Assembly (NCBI GenBank): GCA_021654635.1
Contig: AP025179.1
Span: 2,480,001-2,544,000, forward strand
Direction of reading: 5' to 3'
Length of the DNA: 64,000 bases
Source of the DNA: Mycobacterium kiyosense
GTDB lineage: Bacteria; Actinomycetota; Actinomycetes; Mycobacteriales; Mycobacteriaceae
Both the position numbers and the translations under genes were made by a program. Below the pieces are notes generated by a model, which did not search any database, was not told the DNA's origin, and saw nothing but the letters and a program-made list of their open reading frames with translations. How positions within the stretch are numbered: position 1 is the first letter of the stretch; the number at the start of each line of letters is the position of its first letter. Of this stretch, positions 57,051 through 64,000 are shown piece after piece.

Positions 57051-57884
57051 TTGGCGTGTGCACTGATCGCTGAGTTGGCCACGGCATTCGCGATGTCGAT
57101 CCATCCGGTGCCGTTGCGACACGCGGCAACTGACTCCGCAGCGGCCCGCGGCGCCCAGACCATGTCAGTCGCCGGTGACCGCGCCGTGCGATTGATCGGC
57201 CGGGGCGGACCGAGCACCGACCCGCTGCTGTCGCGGGTGGCCGCGGACATGCCCTCGGCGGTGAATGCCGTCGTCGGCTTCTGGGGAACCGACTGGTCGC
57301 CCGAGATCACCGTGGTGGCCACCGATTCCGGCGAACAGTTTCGCGCCGCGGCCGCCGACGACCCCGCCGCGCAGCGTGCCGACATCGCGGCCGTCACAGT
57401 CGCCCAGCGGGTCGATCCGGCGCGTCGCACAGTGGTCGGTGCCCGGATCGTGCTGGCGCCGGGCGCGGCCGCAATGAGTGCCGGTGCGTTGCGAATTGTG
57501 TTGACACACGAGCTGTTTCACTATGCCGCCCGCGCGGACACCGCGCTGGACGCCCCACGCTGGCTGACCGAGGGGGTGGCCGACTTCGTCGCGCGGCCGC
57601 ACATCGGGGTGCCTGCCGCGGCGCTGCCCGCGCTGCAATCGCTACCCGCCGACGCCGAGTTGGACACCGGTGAGCCGGAGCTGTCGTTGGCATACGACCG
57701 GGCCTGGTGGTTCGCGCGGTTTGTCGCGGATGCCTACGGCGCCGCGAAATTGCGCGAACTCTACCTGGCCGCCTGCGGCGTACGGCACGCCGATTTGCCC
57801 ACCGCGGTCCGCGACGTGCTGGGCATCGACACGGCCGGCCTGCTGACCCACTGGCAGCGGTGGGCCGCCGAGCCGGCACGCTAA
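57051..57884 (+). CDS. Exported HExxH-containing protein (Rv2189c-type)
   Basis: The product (277 aa from TTG 57051) has an N-terminal hydrophobic segment (CALIAELATAFAMS) that can serve as signal or anchor. A metallopeptidase-like zinc motif follows, HELFHY (HExxH), with ARWLTEGVADFVA-like sequence (PRWLTEGVADFVARP) 20 residues on carrying a glutamate ligand. This is a gluzincin-like arrangement; activity is inferred. The frame extends upstream to a CTG at 57009 that overlaps the ripC TGA as CTGA and would give a longer, more typical signal peptide. It is in one unit with ripC and pimB'. Confidence 0.82.
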   Translation: MACALIAELATAFAMSIHPVPLRHAATDSAAARGAQTMSVAGDRAVRLIGRGGPSTDPLLSRVAADMPSAVNAVVGFWGTDWSPEITVVATDSGEQFRAAAADDPAAQRADIAAVTVAQRVDPARRTVVGARIVLAPGAAAMSAGALRIVLTHELFHYAARADTALDAPRWLTEGVADFVARPHIGVPAAALPALQSLPADAELDTGEPELSLAYDRAWWFARFVADAYGAAKLRELYLAACGVRHADLPTAVRDVLGIDTAGLLTHWQRWAAEPAR

Positions 57885-57893
57885 CGTAGCCGG

Positions 57894-59051
57894 GTGAGCC
57901 GGGTCCTGCTGGTAACCAACGACTTTCCCCCGCGCCGCGGCGGCATCCAGTCCTACCTGGGGGAATTCGTCGGCCGGCTGGTCGAGTCGGGAGCACACAC
58001 CGTCACCGTGTATGCGCCGAAGTGGAAGGGCGACAACGCTTTCGACGGATCCGCCGGCTACCGGGTGGTGCGCCATCCCAGCACGCTGATGTTGCCCGTC
58101 CCGTCGGTCGACACCAGGATGCGCCGACTGATCGAAGAGCACCACATCGACACGGTCTGGTTCGGGGCCGCCGCGCCACTGGCGCTGTTGGCGCCGCGGG
58201 CCCGCCAAGCCGGCGCCACCAGGGTGCTGGCCAGTACCCACGGGCACGAAGTGGGGTGGTCGATGCTTCCGGTGGCGCGATCGGTGCTGCGCCGCATCGG
58301 TGACGCAACCGACGTGGTGACATTCGTGAGCCGCTACACCCGGTCCCGGTTCGCCCCCGCCTTCGGGCCGGGCGCGTCGCTGGAGTACCTGCCGCCCGGC
58401 GTGGACAGCGACCGGTTCCGGCCCGACCCTGCCGCCCGCGCCGAACTGCGCAGCCGGTACCGGATCGGTCAGCGGCCGACGGTGGTATGCGTGTCGCGAC
58501 TTGTCCCGCGCAAGGGGCAGGACATGCTGATCAAGGCGCTGCCGTCGATTCGGCGCCGGGTCCGGGACGCCGCGCTGGTGATCGTCGGAGGCGGCCCCTA
58601 CCTCGAGACATTGCGCAGGCTGGCGCGCGACAGCGGCGTCGCCGAGCATGTGACGTTCACCGGCGGTGTGCCAGCCGAGGAGCTGCCCGCCCATCATGCG
58701 ATGGCCGACGTGTTCGCGATGCCGTGCCGCACCCGCGGCGCCGGGATGGACGTCGAAGGCCTCGGGATCGTGTTCCTGGAGGCATCGGCCACCGGTGTTC
58801 CGGTGATCGCCGGCGACTCCGGCGGGGCTCCGGAAGCCGTGCAGCACAACAAAACTGGCCTGGTGGTAGATGGCAATTCGGTGGCTCAGGTCGCCGATGC
58901 GGTCGCCGGGTTGCTGACCGATCCGGACCGGGCGGCGGCGATGGGCGCGGCCGGCCGGGACTGGGTGATGACGCAGTGGCGCTGGGACACGTTGGCGGCC
59001 CGGCTCGCCGAACTGCTGCGCGGCGAGGCGGCTGGTCAGTCCTTCTGGTAG
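57894..59051 (+). CDS. pimB: GDP-mannose-dependent phosphatidylinositol-monomannoside mannosyltransferase PimB'
   Basis: A 385-aa GT-B (GT4) glycosyltransferase identical in length to Rv2188c. It adds the second mannose to phosphatidylinositol mannoside, the base of LM and LAM. Motifs are [14 protein letters not shown] (acceptor/donor loop), [21 protein letters not shown] (donor phosphate) and [20 protein letters not shown] (the EX7E region). Start is GTG 57894. The end overlaps the convergent fadD15 stop by 16 bases. Confidence 0.94.
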   Translation: MSRVLLVTNDFPPRRGGIQSYLGEFVGRLVESGAHTVTVYAPKWKGDNAFDGSAGYRVVRHPSTLMLPVPSVDTRMRRLIEEHHIDTVWFGAAAPLALLAPRARQAGATRVLASTHGHEVGWSMLPVARSVLRRIGDATDVVTFVSRYTRSRFAPAFGPGASLEYLPPGVDSDRFRPDPAARAELRSRYRIGQRPTVVCVSRLVPRKGQDMLIKALPSIRRRVRDAALVIVGGGPYLETLRRLARDSGVAEHVTFTGGVPAEELPAHHAMADVFAMPCRTRGAGMDVEGLGIVFLEASATGVPVIAGDSGGAPEAVQHNKTGLVVDGNSVAQVADAVAGLLTDPDRAAAMGAAGRDWVMTQWRWDTLAARLAELLRGEAAGQSFW

Positions 59052-60838
59052 ATCGCCTCGATCTCGGAGGCGAACTTCTCGGCCACCACGTTGCGCTTCA
59101 CCTTCATGGTGGGTGTCAGCTCACCGGACTCCTCGGTGAAGTCGACGGGCAGAATCCGGAACTTGCGGATTGCCTCGGCGTGGGACACCTGCAGGTTGGC
59201 TTGCTTGATGGCCGCCTCGACCTCGGCGACCAGATCGGGGTCGGTGGCCAACTCACCCACCGTGGCACCGACGGCTTTATGGTGATGGCTCTTCCAACTG
59301 TCGAATGCCTCGGGGTCGATGGTGATCAAGGCGCCGATGAACGGTTTGTTGTCCCCAACCACCATCGCCTGGCTGATCAGCGCGTGCGCCCGCAACTGGT
59401 CCTCGAGTACCGCCGGTGCCACGTTCTTGCCGCCGGCGGTGACGATGAGTTCCTTCTTGCGGCCCACGATGCTGACGAAGCCGTCCTCGTCGACCGAGCC
59501 CAGATCGCCGGTGTGGAACCAGCCGTCGCTGAACGCTTCTTCGGTGGCCTGCTCGTTGTGCCAGTAACCGCCGAACACCACGCCGCCGCGTACCAGCACC
59601 TCTTTGTCTTCGGCGAGCTTGAGGCTGTTGCCGGGCACCAGCTTTCCCACCGTCCCGATCTTGAGGCCGTTGATCTGGTTGACGGTGATCGCGGCGCTGG
59701 TCTCGGTCAGGCCGTAGCCCTCGTAGATGGTCAGTCCGACACCGCGGTAGAAGTGGCCTAACCGGGCGCCGAGCGGCGCGCCGCCGGACACCGCGGCGCG
59801 GCATTCGCCGCCCAGTGCCGTGCGCAGCTTGTGGTAGACGAGCCGGTCGAACAGGGCGTGCTTGGCGCGCAGCACCGGACCCGGTTTGCCCTCGTCCAGG
59901 GCGCGACTCCAGTCGACCGCGGCTTTCGCCGCAGCCTTGAAGATCGGGCCTTTGCCATCGTTGAAGGCGTTCTGTTCTGCGGTGTTGTACACCTTCTCGA
60001 ACACACGCGGAACCGACACCACCACAGTCGGTTTGAATACCGCGAACATCGGCAGCAGGTTCTTGATGTCGCTGGTGAACCCGACAGTGACTTTGCTGGT
60101 GAACGCCGACAAGGTCAGTGCCCGGGCCAGAACGTGGGCCAGGGGCAAGAACACCAGCAACTTCTGCCCCTCGCAGAGCAGCGTCGGCAGGCATTCCCGG
60201 GTGCCGCGGATCTCGTGCAGCAGGTTGGAATGGGTGAGCTGGCAACCCTTGGGGCGTCCGGTGGTGCCCGAGGTGTAGATCAGCGTCGCGGGGTGATCGC
60301 ACCGCAACGCCTCCTGGCGGGCGGTGAGTTCGCCCGGATCGACCGATTCGCCGGCCTCCACCAGCACGTCGATCGCCTTGGGTCCCGAGCCGTCGATGTG
60401 CAGCACCCGGCGCAGCGCGGGTAGTTCGCCGGTGAGTTGGGTGACGATGGCCGCGTGCGCGTCGGTCTCTGCGAAGGCCAGCACCGCCTCGGAGTTCTGC
60501 AGCACCCACCGCACCTGCTCGGCGGAGGAGGTTTCATAGATCGGCACGATGACCCCACCGATGGCAAGGACGGCCAGATCCAGGATCGCCCACTCGTAGC
60601 GGGTCGCCGAGAAAATGGACACCCGGTCGCCTGCCTGCACGCCGAGCCCGATCAAACCCAGTGCCACGGAACGGATTTGGGCCGCGGCCTCGGCACAGGT
60701 GACGTCGGTCCAGGCGCTGTCTACCTGACGTTGATAGATCACGTAGTCGGGATCGTCGCGTTCGTGTTCGAATACCACGGCGGCGACGTTGTCGTGCTCG
60801 TCGACGGTGAAGCGGGCCGGGACACTGTACTGACGCAC
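59036..60838 (-). CDS. fadD15: Long-chain fatty-acid--CoA ligase FadD15
   Basis: A 600-aa ANL-superfamily enzyme (Rv2187, 600 aa). The AMP-binding P-loop is [11 protein letters not shown], with VPRVFEKVY, the GYGLTETSA motif, WFHTGDLG and the catalytic-lysine region near [10 protein letters not shown]. It activates long fatty acids to acyl-CoA. Start is GTG 60838. The promoter gap to the divergent Rv2186c-type gene is 164 bases. Confidence 0.95.
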   Translation of the reverse strand: MRQYSVPARFTVDEHDNVAAVVFEHERDDPDYVIYQRQVDSAWTDVTCAEAAAQIRSVALGLIGLGVQAGDRVSIFSATRYEWAILDLAVLAIGGVIVPIYETSSAEQVRWVLQNSEAVLAFAETDAHAAIVTQLTGELPALRRVLHIDGSGPKAIDVLVEAGESVDPGELTARQEALRCDHPATLIYTSGTTGRPKGCQLTHSNLLHEIRGTRECLPTLLCEGQKLLVFLPLAHVLARALTLSAFTSKVTVGFTSDIKNLLPMFAVFKPTVVVSVPRVFEKVYNTAEQNAFNDGKGPIFKAAAKAAVDWSRALDEGKPGPVLRAKHALFDRLVYHKLRTALGGECRAAVSGGAPLGARLGHFYRGVGLTIYEGYGLTETSAAITVNQINGLKIGTVGKLVPGNSLKLAEDKEVLVRGGVVFGGYWHNEQATEEAFSDGWFHTGDLGSVDEDGFVSIVGRKKELIVTAGGKNVAPAVLEDQLRAHALISQAMVVGDNKPFIGALITIDPEAFDSWKSHHHKAVGATVGELATDPDLVAEVEAAIKQANLQVSHAEAIRKFRILPVDFTEESGELTPTMKVKRNVVAEKFASEIEAIYQKD

Positions 60839-61002
60839 TTCTTACCTCGCTTGACATCGGGTGGCACCTATTGCTGTCACCCAGCCTAGTGGGCCATTGT
60901 CGCAGCGTGGCCGAGGTCGACCAAGGCCGGTCACGGGGGATCATCCGATCGCCGAGCGGGGGATGGGGGCACGCCGAGAGCGCGGTATGTGAAGCTGAGG
61001 CG

Positions 61003-61392
61003 GTGAACAGTATCCAGATCGCCGACGAAACGTACGTCGCCGCCGACGGCGCCCTGGTCGGTGCCGCGATTGCGGACGAATCGAAGTGGCGCCGCTGGTG
61101 GCCCGACCTGCGGCTGCAGGTCACCGAAGACCGGGCCGAAAAGGGCATCCGGTGGTCGGTCGCCGGCGCCCTGACCGGAACCATGGAGGTGTGGCTGGAA
61201 CCGTCGCTGGACGGGGTGATACTGCACTATTTCCTGCACGCCGAGCCGACCGGCGTTTCGGCCGCGGAGTTGGCCAAGCTGAACCTGGCGAAGATGACGC
61301 ACCGCCGCCGGGTGGCGGGTAAGAAAATGGCGTTCGAGGTGAAGACGACGCTGGAACAGTCACGTCCGGTGGGGGTATCTCCGGTAGTTTAA
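61003..61392 (+). CDS. SRPBCC-like conserved protein (Rv2186c-type)
   Basis: A 129-aa protein, the same length as Rv2186c. The pattern WRRWWPDLRLQVTEDRAEKG and TGTMEVWLEPSLDGVILHYF suggests a START/SRPBCC-like beta barrel. The C-terminus is basic (THRRRVAGKKMAFEVK). GTG 61003 is chosen on length. It begins a run of four or five small genes leading to the acyltransferase. Function unknown. Confidence 0.82.
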   Translation: MNSIQIADETYVAADGALVGAAIADESKWRRWWPDLRLQVTEDRAEKGIRWSVAGALTGTMEVWLEPSLDGVILHYFLHAEPTGVSAAELAKLNLAKMTHRRRVAGKKMAFEVKTTLEQSRPVGVSPVV

Positions 61393-61498
61393 CCGGGTCA
61401 ATATCGAGCGTTGGAGAGTACCGTTTCTGCCGGGAGACCCGGGGCACTCCCGCGAATGAACGGGGTCGACCCGGGTACGGGGAAAGGGAAGTAGCCAG

Positions 61499-61933
61499 GT
61501 GGCGGACAAGACGGAGCAGACAATCCACATCGACGCGGATCCGGCTGAGGTGATGAAGGCGATCGCCGACCTCGAGTCCTACCCGGAATGGATCAACGAG
61601 TACAAAGAGGTCGAAGTTCTCGAGGCCGACGCCGACGGCTACGCCAAGAAGGCGCGCATGTTGATGGACGCGACCATTTTCCGCGACACCTTGATCATGA
61701 ATTACCAGTGGCCGGCTGACCGCAAATCGCTGAGCTGGAGCCTGGAATCCAGTTCGCTGCTCAAGTCGCTGGAAGGCACATATATCTTGGCGCCCAAGGG
61801 TTCTGGCACCGATGTCACCTATCAGCTGTCGGTCGACCTGGCCGTCCCGATGATCGGGATGCTCAAGCGTAAGGCCGAGCGCAGGATCATCGACGGCGCG
61901 CTGAAGGATCTGAAGAAACGAGTCGAGGGCTGA
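61499..61933 (+). CDS. SRPBCC family polyketide cyclase/dehydrase-like protein (Rv2185c-type, TB16.3)
   Basis: A 144-aa protein, as long as Rv2185c. The fold signature is IHIDADPAEVMKAIADLESY-PEW, followed by SWSLESSSLLKSLEGTY and a C-terminal helix IDGALKDLKKRV. Such proteins bind lipids or polyketides; the ligand is unknown. Start is GTG 61499 after AGTAGCCAG. The TGA overlaps the probable CTG start of the ATPase gene. Confidence 0.88.
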   Translation: MADKTEQTIHIDADPAEVMKAIADLESYPEWINEYKEVEVLEADADGYAKKARMLMDATIFRDTLIMNYQWPADRKSLSWSLESSSLLKSLEGTYILAPKGSGTDVTYQLSVDLAVPMIGMLKRKAERRIIDGALKDLKKRVEG

Positions 61934-63195
61934 GCGATTCCGCCGCGCCCGCCCCGGCCCGGATCAGTCTTTTCGTCGGTAAGGGCGGGGTGGGAAAATC
62001 CACCCTGGCATCGGCTACCGCGGTAGCTGATGCCAGCGCTGGTCAGCGCGTGCTCGTCGTGTCGACCGACCAGGCGCACTCGCTCGGCGACGTGTTGGGC
62101 GTTCCCGTCCCGCCCACCGGTAGCGGTGAAACGGTGCGGGTGCTCACCGATCTGGAGACCGGAGGCGAGCAGGGCAGCGGCGGATTCCTCGACGCCCTGG
62201 CGCTGGACACACTGGCGTTGCTGGAGCACAGGTGGCGTGAAGTCGTCGACGCCCTCGACGCGCAATTTCCCGACTCCGAGTTGAGCAGCATTGCCCCCGA
62301 AGAACTCTCGGCGCTGCCCGGCATCCAGGAAGTGCTCGGCTTGCACGCCGTCGGCGAACTCGCCGCCTCCGGGCGGTGGGACCGGGTGGTGGTCGACTGC
62401 GCTTCGACCGCCGACGCGCTGCGCATGTTGACCCTGCCCGCGACGTTCGGGCTCTACGTCGAACGCGCGTGGCCACGGCACCGCAGGCTGACCGACGACG
62501 GCCGCTCCGGCGCGCTGGTCAACCTGCTGGAACGCATCAGCGTCAGCGTCGACGAGCTCAATTCGCTGCTGGCCGACGGTGATTCGGTCAGTGCGCACCT
62601 GGTGCTGACCCCTGAGCGGGTGGTCGCCGCCGAGGCCGCCCGGACCTTGGGTTCGCTGGCGCTGATGGGGGTGCGGGTGGAGGAACTGCTCGTCAATCAG
62701 GTCCTGGTCCGGGACGAGACATATGAATACACCAGCCTGCCCGACCATCCCGCGTTCTACTGGTACGCCGAACGCATCTCCGAGCAACGCGCGGTCCTGG
62801 ACGAACTCGACGCCACCATCGGCGACGTGGCCCTGGTCCTGGTGCCGCACCAGCCCGGCGAGCCGATCGGACCCAAAGCGCTCGGCGGGCTGCTGGACGG
62901 TGCTCGTCGTCGCCGCGGCGGGGACCCACCCGGGCCGCTGCGCCCCGCCGTCGACCTGGAATCGGGGTCGGGACTGGAATCGGTGTACCGACTGCGGCTA
63001 GCGTTGCCGCAACTCGATCCCGGATCGCTGACATTGGGACGATCGGACGACGACTTGATCATCAGCGCAGGTGGCGTGCGGCGCCGGGTTCGGTTGGCCT
63101 CGGTGCTGCGGCGGTGTACGGTGCTGGACGCACAGCTGCGGGGCAGTGAGCTGACAGTGCGTTTCAGACCAGATCCGGAGGTATGGCCGAAGTGA
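61930..63195 (+). CDS. ArsA/GET3-like ATPase (Rv2184c-type)
   Basis: A protein of about 421 aa. The deviant Walker A is VGKGGVGKST near residue 18, switch I/II-like segments are STDQAHSLGDVLG and VVDCASTADALRM, and the C-terminal half has LVLTPERVVAAEA. This is the SIMIBI-class ArsA/Get3 family, usually involved in protein or metal targeting; the role in mycobacteria is not established. No ATG, GTG or TTG precedes the P-loop in frame, so the start is probably CTG 61930, overlapping the previous TGA (CTGA). The end overlaps the next gene by 13 bases. Confidence 0.85.
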   Translation: MSDSAAPAPARISLFVGKGGVGKSTLASATAVADASAGQRVLVVSTDQAHSLGDVLGVPVPPTGSGETVRVLTDLETGGEQGSGGFLDALALDTLALLEHRWREVVDALDAQFPDSELSSIAPEELSALPGIQEVLGLHAVGELAASGRWDRVVVDCASTADALRMLTLPATFGLYVERAWPRHRRLTDDGRSGALVNLLERISVSVDELNSLLADGDSVSAHLVLTPERVVAAEAARTLGSLALMGVRVEELLVNQVLVRDETYEYTSLPDHPAFYWYAERISEQRAVLDELDATIGDVALVLVPHQPGEPIGPKALGGLLDGARRRRGGDPPGPLRPAVDLESGSGLESVYRLRLALPQLDPGSLTLGRSDDDLIISAGGVRRRVRLASVLRRCTVLDAQLRGSELTVRFRPDPEVWPK

Positions 63196-63587
63196 GTAGG
63201 TCTCATACTGACGTCGGATCCGAACTGCGCCGGCTGGCGCAGGCCATTCTGGACGGGATCGACCCGAAAGTGCGGGCAGCCGCCCTGCTGGCCTCCAGCG
63301 GTGGAACCGGCAAGTGCCAGCAGGTGTGGTGTCCGGTGTGCGCGCTGGCCGCGGTGGTGACCGGCGAACAGCATCCGTTGGTGACGGTCATCGCCAGCCA
63401 CAGCGTCGCGCTGCTGGAAGTGGTCCGCGCCATCGTCGACGATATCGGCGACGCCGCCGCCTCGCCGGCGCCGGACGACGACCCGCCGGGCGGCGGTGCG
63501 GACACCGAATCCACCACGGTGAAAACCAACGGCAACGGCGGTGCCAAGACGCGCTACCAGGCCATCCCGGTGACGCTGCAGGAATGA
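63183..63587 (+). CDS. Conserved small protein with a Cys cluster (Rv2183c-type)
   Basis: A 134-aa protein. The cysteine cluster KCQQVWCPVCALAAV (C-x5-C-x2-C) may bind metal; the C-terminus is acidic and low in complexity (SPAPDDDPPGGGAD). ATG 63183 has GGAGGT just before it but overlaps the ATPase gene; GTG 63192 is the alternative. It is co-transcribed with the ATPase and acyltransferase genes. Function unknown. Confidence 0.82.
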   Translation: MAEVSRSHTDVGSELRRLAQAILDGIDPKVRAAALLASSGGTGKCQQVWCPVCALAAVVTGEQHPLVTVIASHSVALLEVVRAIVDDIGDAAASPAPDDDPPGGGADTESTTVKTNGNGGAKTRYQAIPVTLQE

Positions 63588-63672
63588 CCCACCGGTTGCG
63601 AGGTGGTCCCACACATGCTCGGTGGGTACAGTTGGCGCAGACACCGTCCGGTGCGGGGTGAGAGGGAGGGCC

Positions 63673-64000
63673 ATGTGGTACTACCTTTTTTAAGTACGTA
63701 CTCCTCGGTCCCTTGCTGTCCGTGATCGGTCGCCCCAAAGGTCGAAGGGCTGGAACACGTTCCGAGTTCGGGGCCGGTGATCCTGGCCAGTAACCACCTG
63801 GCGGTGATGGACAGCTTCTTCCTGCCGCTGGTGGTGCGGCGTCGAATCACCTTCCTGGCCAAGTCCGAATATTTCACCGGCACCGGCCTCAAGGGCTGGT
63901 TCAACCGCTGGTTCTACACCGCCGTCGGGCAGGTGCCCATCGACCGCACCGACTCCGAGGCAGCGCAGGCCGCGCTGGAAACCGCCAAGCAGGTGCTGGC
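63673..64000 (+). CDS. PlsC-family 1-acyl-glycerol-3-phosphate acyltransferase, 5' part (two frameshifts, cut by window edge)
   Basis: A homologue of Rv2182c. The N-terminus MWYYLF is followed by a stop as written. Removing one T from the run 63686-63691 and one G at 63740-63741 gives KYVLLGPLLSVIGRPKVEGL and then the acyltransferase motif ASNHLAVMDSFF (the NHx4D catalytic box). Further on FLAKSEYFTGTGLKGWFNR and VGQVPIDRTDSEA match block II and III of PlsC enzymes. It makes phosphatidic acid or a related acyl transfer. ATG 63673 has GGGAGGG upstream. The C-terminal half is outside the window. Confidence 0.9.

Overview
The window is chromosomal DNA of a Mycobacterium. GC is uniformly high, many starts are GTG or TTG, and the gene content and order follow (inverted) the Mycobacterium tuberculosis interval from Rv2236c (cobD) to Rv2182c almost gene for gene. 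Signature mycobacterial genes include ptpA/ptkA, hip1, glnA1-glnE-glnA2, dlaT, ephD, adoK, mmpS3, qcrCAB-ctaE, ripC, pimB' and fadD15. Comparisons with M. tuberculosis are from memory of that genome, not from a search. Several genes not at these places in M. tuberculosis suggest a non-tuberculous species: a thioesterase and an F420-type oxidoreductase after glnE, a DUF1622 membrane protein after lipB, a small membrane protein and an SRPBCC protein after ephD, cobU beside cobT, and an NTF2-like protein beside qcrB. Rv2212 and Rv2209 are absent.

Layout. 1-6.7 kb: 3' end of cobD; SURF1-ptpA-ptkA (-); cobC-NIF3-zinc ribbon-RNase HI/phosphatase (+). 6.7-10.1 kb: secreted four-Cys protein (-), rnpB RNA (+), DsbA-like protein (+), CYTH-CHAD protein (-). 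10.2-22.7 kb: panB (-), tandem lipoprotein/secreted proteases hip1 and a paralogue (+), then the nitrogen block glnA2-glnE-thioesterase-LLM oxidoreductase (+) facing glnA1 (-). 22.2-30.4 kb: RDD protein, DUF4191 protein, lipB-lipA, DUF1622, SDR39U1-like protein, dlaT (lipoate and pyruvate dehydrogenase/peroxynitrite reductase-peroxidase genes), ephD. 30.4-41.9 kb: pepB, gcvT, ilvE, the cobU-cobT-cobS cobamide-assembly cluster, glycerate kinase, HesB-type Fe-S protein, adoK. 41.9-52.3 kb: asnB, then the respiratory block ctaC-ctaF-mmpS3-DUF2561 (+) and ctaE-qcrC-qcrA-qcrB (-), encoding most of the III2-IV2 supercomplex. 52.4-64 kb: trpD, a DEDDh/GIY-YIG nuclease, ripC, Rv2189c-type protein, pimB', fadD15, Rv2186c-Rv2183c homologues and the start of a PlsC acyltransferase.

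The most striking property is not a new system. About twenty small indels interrupt conserved genes, nearly all in homopolymers or dinucleotide repeats, and several of the genes are expected to be essential (qcrA, qcrB, ctaE, panB). Removing each indel restores reading frames whose lengths match the M. tuberculosis proteins almost exactly, so most are probably sequencing or assembly errors. One, an 8-bp tandem duplication at the end of panB, is of a different kind. I give the corrected gene spans throughout.

No intergenic stretch exceeds 300 bases except the 7210-7770 segment that holds rnpB. I saw no tRNA, CRISPR array, insertion sequence or phage gene. Regulatory candidates are a GlnR-like box upstream of glnA1, a leaderless ilvE promoter, and several perfect palindromes in divergent or intergenic gaps. 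Four convergent gene pairs share the same 4 bp (CTAG, CTAA or TTAG) for both stop codons.
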